The notes under the pieces are model-generated. The model was given only the letters and a program-made list of their open reading frames with translations. It was not told where the DNA came from and searched no databases. A DNA stretch of 5,535 bases from Candidatus Ethanoperedens thermophilum. Lineage in GTDB: Archaea > Halobacteriota > Methanosarcinia > Methanosarcinales > EX4572-44. Location: NCBI GenBank assembly GCA_012910725.1, contig WNEG01000084.1:1-5535 (forward strand), in the 5' to 3' direction. The position numbers and the translations under genes were made by a program. Below are positions 5,053 to 5,535 of the stretch, piece after piece (position 1 is the first letter of the stretch; every line of letters begins with the position of its first letter).

Positions 5053-5535
5053 ATGGATACACACTGGGCAGATGCAATCGCTGATCAAATACTTAAGCTT
5101 GGACATAAACACCTTGTAGCATCTGGTATTACTCCATCGGGCGATATTCATATTGGCAACATGCGGGAGGTTGTAACCGCTGATGCGGTGTACCGTGCAC
5201 TTAAAGATAAGAACGCAGACGTCAAATTGATCTATATCGCAGATACATTTGACCCACTTCGAAAAGTCTACCCTTTTCTTCCAGATAGTTACAGTGAACA
5301 TATTGGAAAACCACTATTCAAGATTCCATGCCCATGCGGTGAGCATGAAAACTATGCAGAACACTTTCTACAGCCATTTTTACAGGCTCTTGAGGCACTT
5401 GAAATAAATGCAGAAATCCTCCGCGCAGATCAGGTATACAATGATGGTAAGTATACACAGGCTATCATAAACACGCTCGAACAGCAGCACACGATAGCGC
5501 AGATACTTGAAAAAACTTCACATCGAAAACTACCA
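5053..5535 (+). CDS. lysS: Class I lysyl-tRNA synthetase, N-terminal part
   Basis: The frame is open from the ATG at 5053 to the window edge: 161 codons, roughly the first third of a protein that usually has over 500 residues. It charges tRNA-Lys with lysine in the cytoplasm. This is the class I form (also called lysK) typical of many archaea, unrelated to the class II enzyme of most bacteria. The N-terminal HWAD, the ASGITPSGDIHIGNMREV block with the HIGH-type motif HIGN (33-36), the IADTFDPLRKVYPFLP segment and the CPCGEHENYAEHFLQPF region all match the family. The KMSKS-type motif and the anticodon-binding domain lie beyond the window. It is transcribed divergently from the DUF3160 gene across a 114-bp spacer. 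The antisense frame in this region is a shadow. Confidence 0.95.
   Translation, partial: MDTHWADAIADQILKLGHKHLVASGITPSGDIHIGNMREVVTADAVYRALKDKNADVKLIYIADTFDPLRKVYPFLPDSYSEHIGKPLFKIPCPCGEHENYAEHFLQPFLQALEALEINAEILRADQVYNDGKYTQAIINTLEQQHTIAQILEKTSHRKLP

Noticed and set aside
4996..5301. Minus-strand open frame of 101 codons opposite lysS
   Set aside because: It is antisense to the highly conserved HIGH-motif region of class I LysRS and rich in Cys/Ile/Tyr without any recognisable domain.

Overview
This window looks archaeal, and specifically like a methanogen or a close relative such as an ANME-type archaeon. The evidence is an Orc1/Cdc6 replication initiator, a class I lysyl-tRNA synthetase, a eukaryote/archaeal-type signal peptidase fragment, and MtxX (methanogen marker protein 4), a family largely confined to methanogens. 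Short samples of the non-DUF3160 genes run about 38-48% GC. Together with the gene set this would fit Methanosarcinales, but that placement is inference.

Layout, left to right. Positions 1-237 (+) hold the C-terminal end of a signal peptidase I gene that starts before the window. It converges on cdc6/orc1 (1482 to 250, minus strand) with only 12 bp between the stop codons. The 269-bp gap at 1483-1751 is the most structured non-coding part. It holds a TATA box and ribosome binding site for cdc6, a sequence resembling an archaeal origin recognition box, an A/T-rich tract, a 16-bp tandem duplication and two perfect 21-nt hairpins. Positions 2546 to 1752 (minus) encode mtxX. Just upstream of it, and apparently in the same transcript, is a long gene for an exported DUF3160 lipoprotein (4938 or 4911 to 2563, minus). 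A 114-bp divergent spacer carrying an inverted repeat separates this gene from lysS (5053 to the window end, +), which is cut off by the right edge.

How the parts relate. cdc6 and its upstream gap form a plausible replication-initiation locus, since archaeal initiator genes often sit beside the origin they bind. The DUF3160-mtxX pair is the least understood unit: a cell-surface protein of unknown role closely coupled to a cytoplasmic, phosphotransacetylase-like protein that is a genomic marker of methanogenesis. Signal peptidase and lysyl-tRNA synthetase are housekeeping neighbours with no evident functional tie. I saw no tRNA or rRNA gene, insertion sequence or CRISPR array. The unusual content is the candidate origin, the paired hairpins and the DUF3160-mtxX coupling. 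I did not find convincing evidence of a wholly new multi-gene system.
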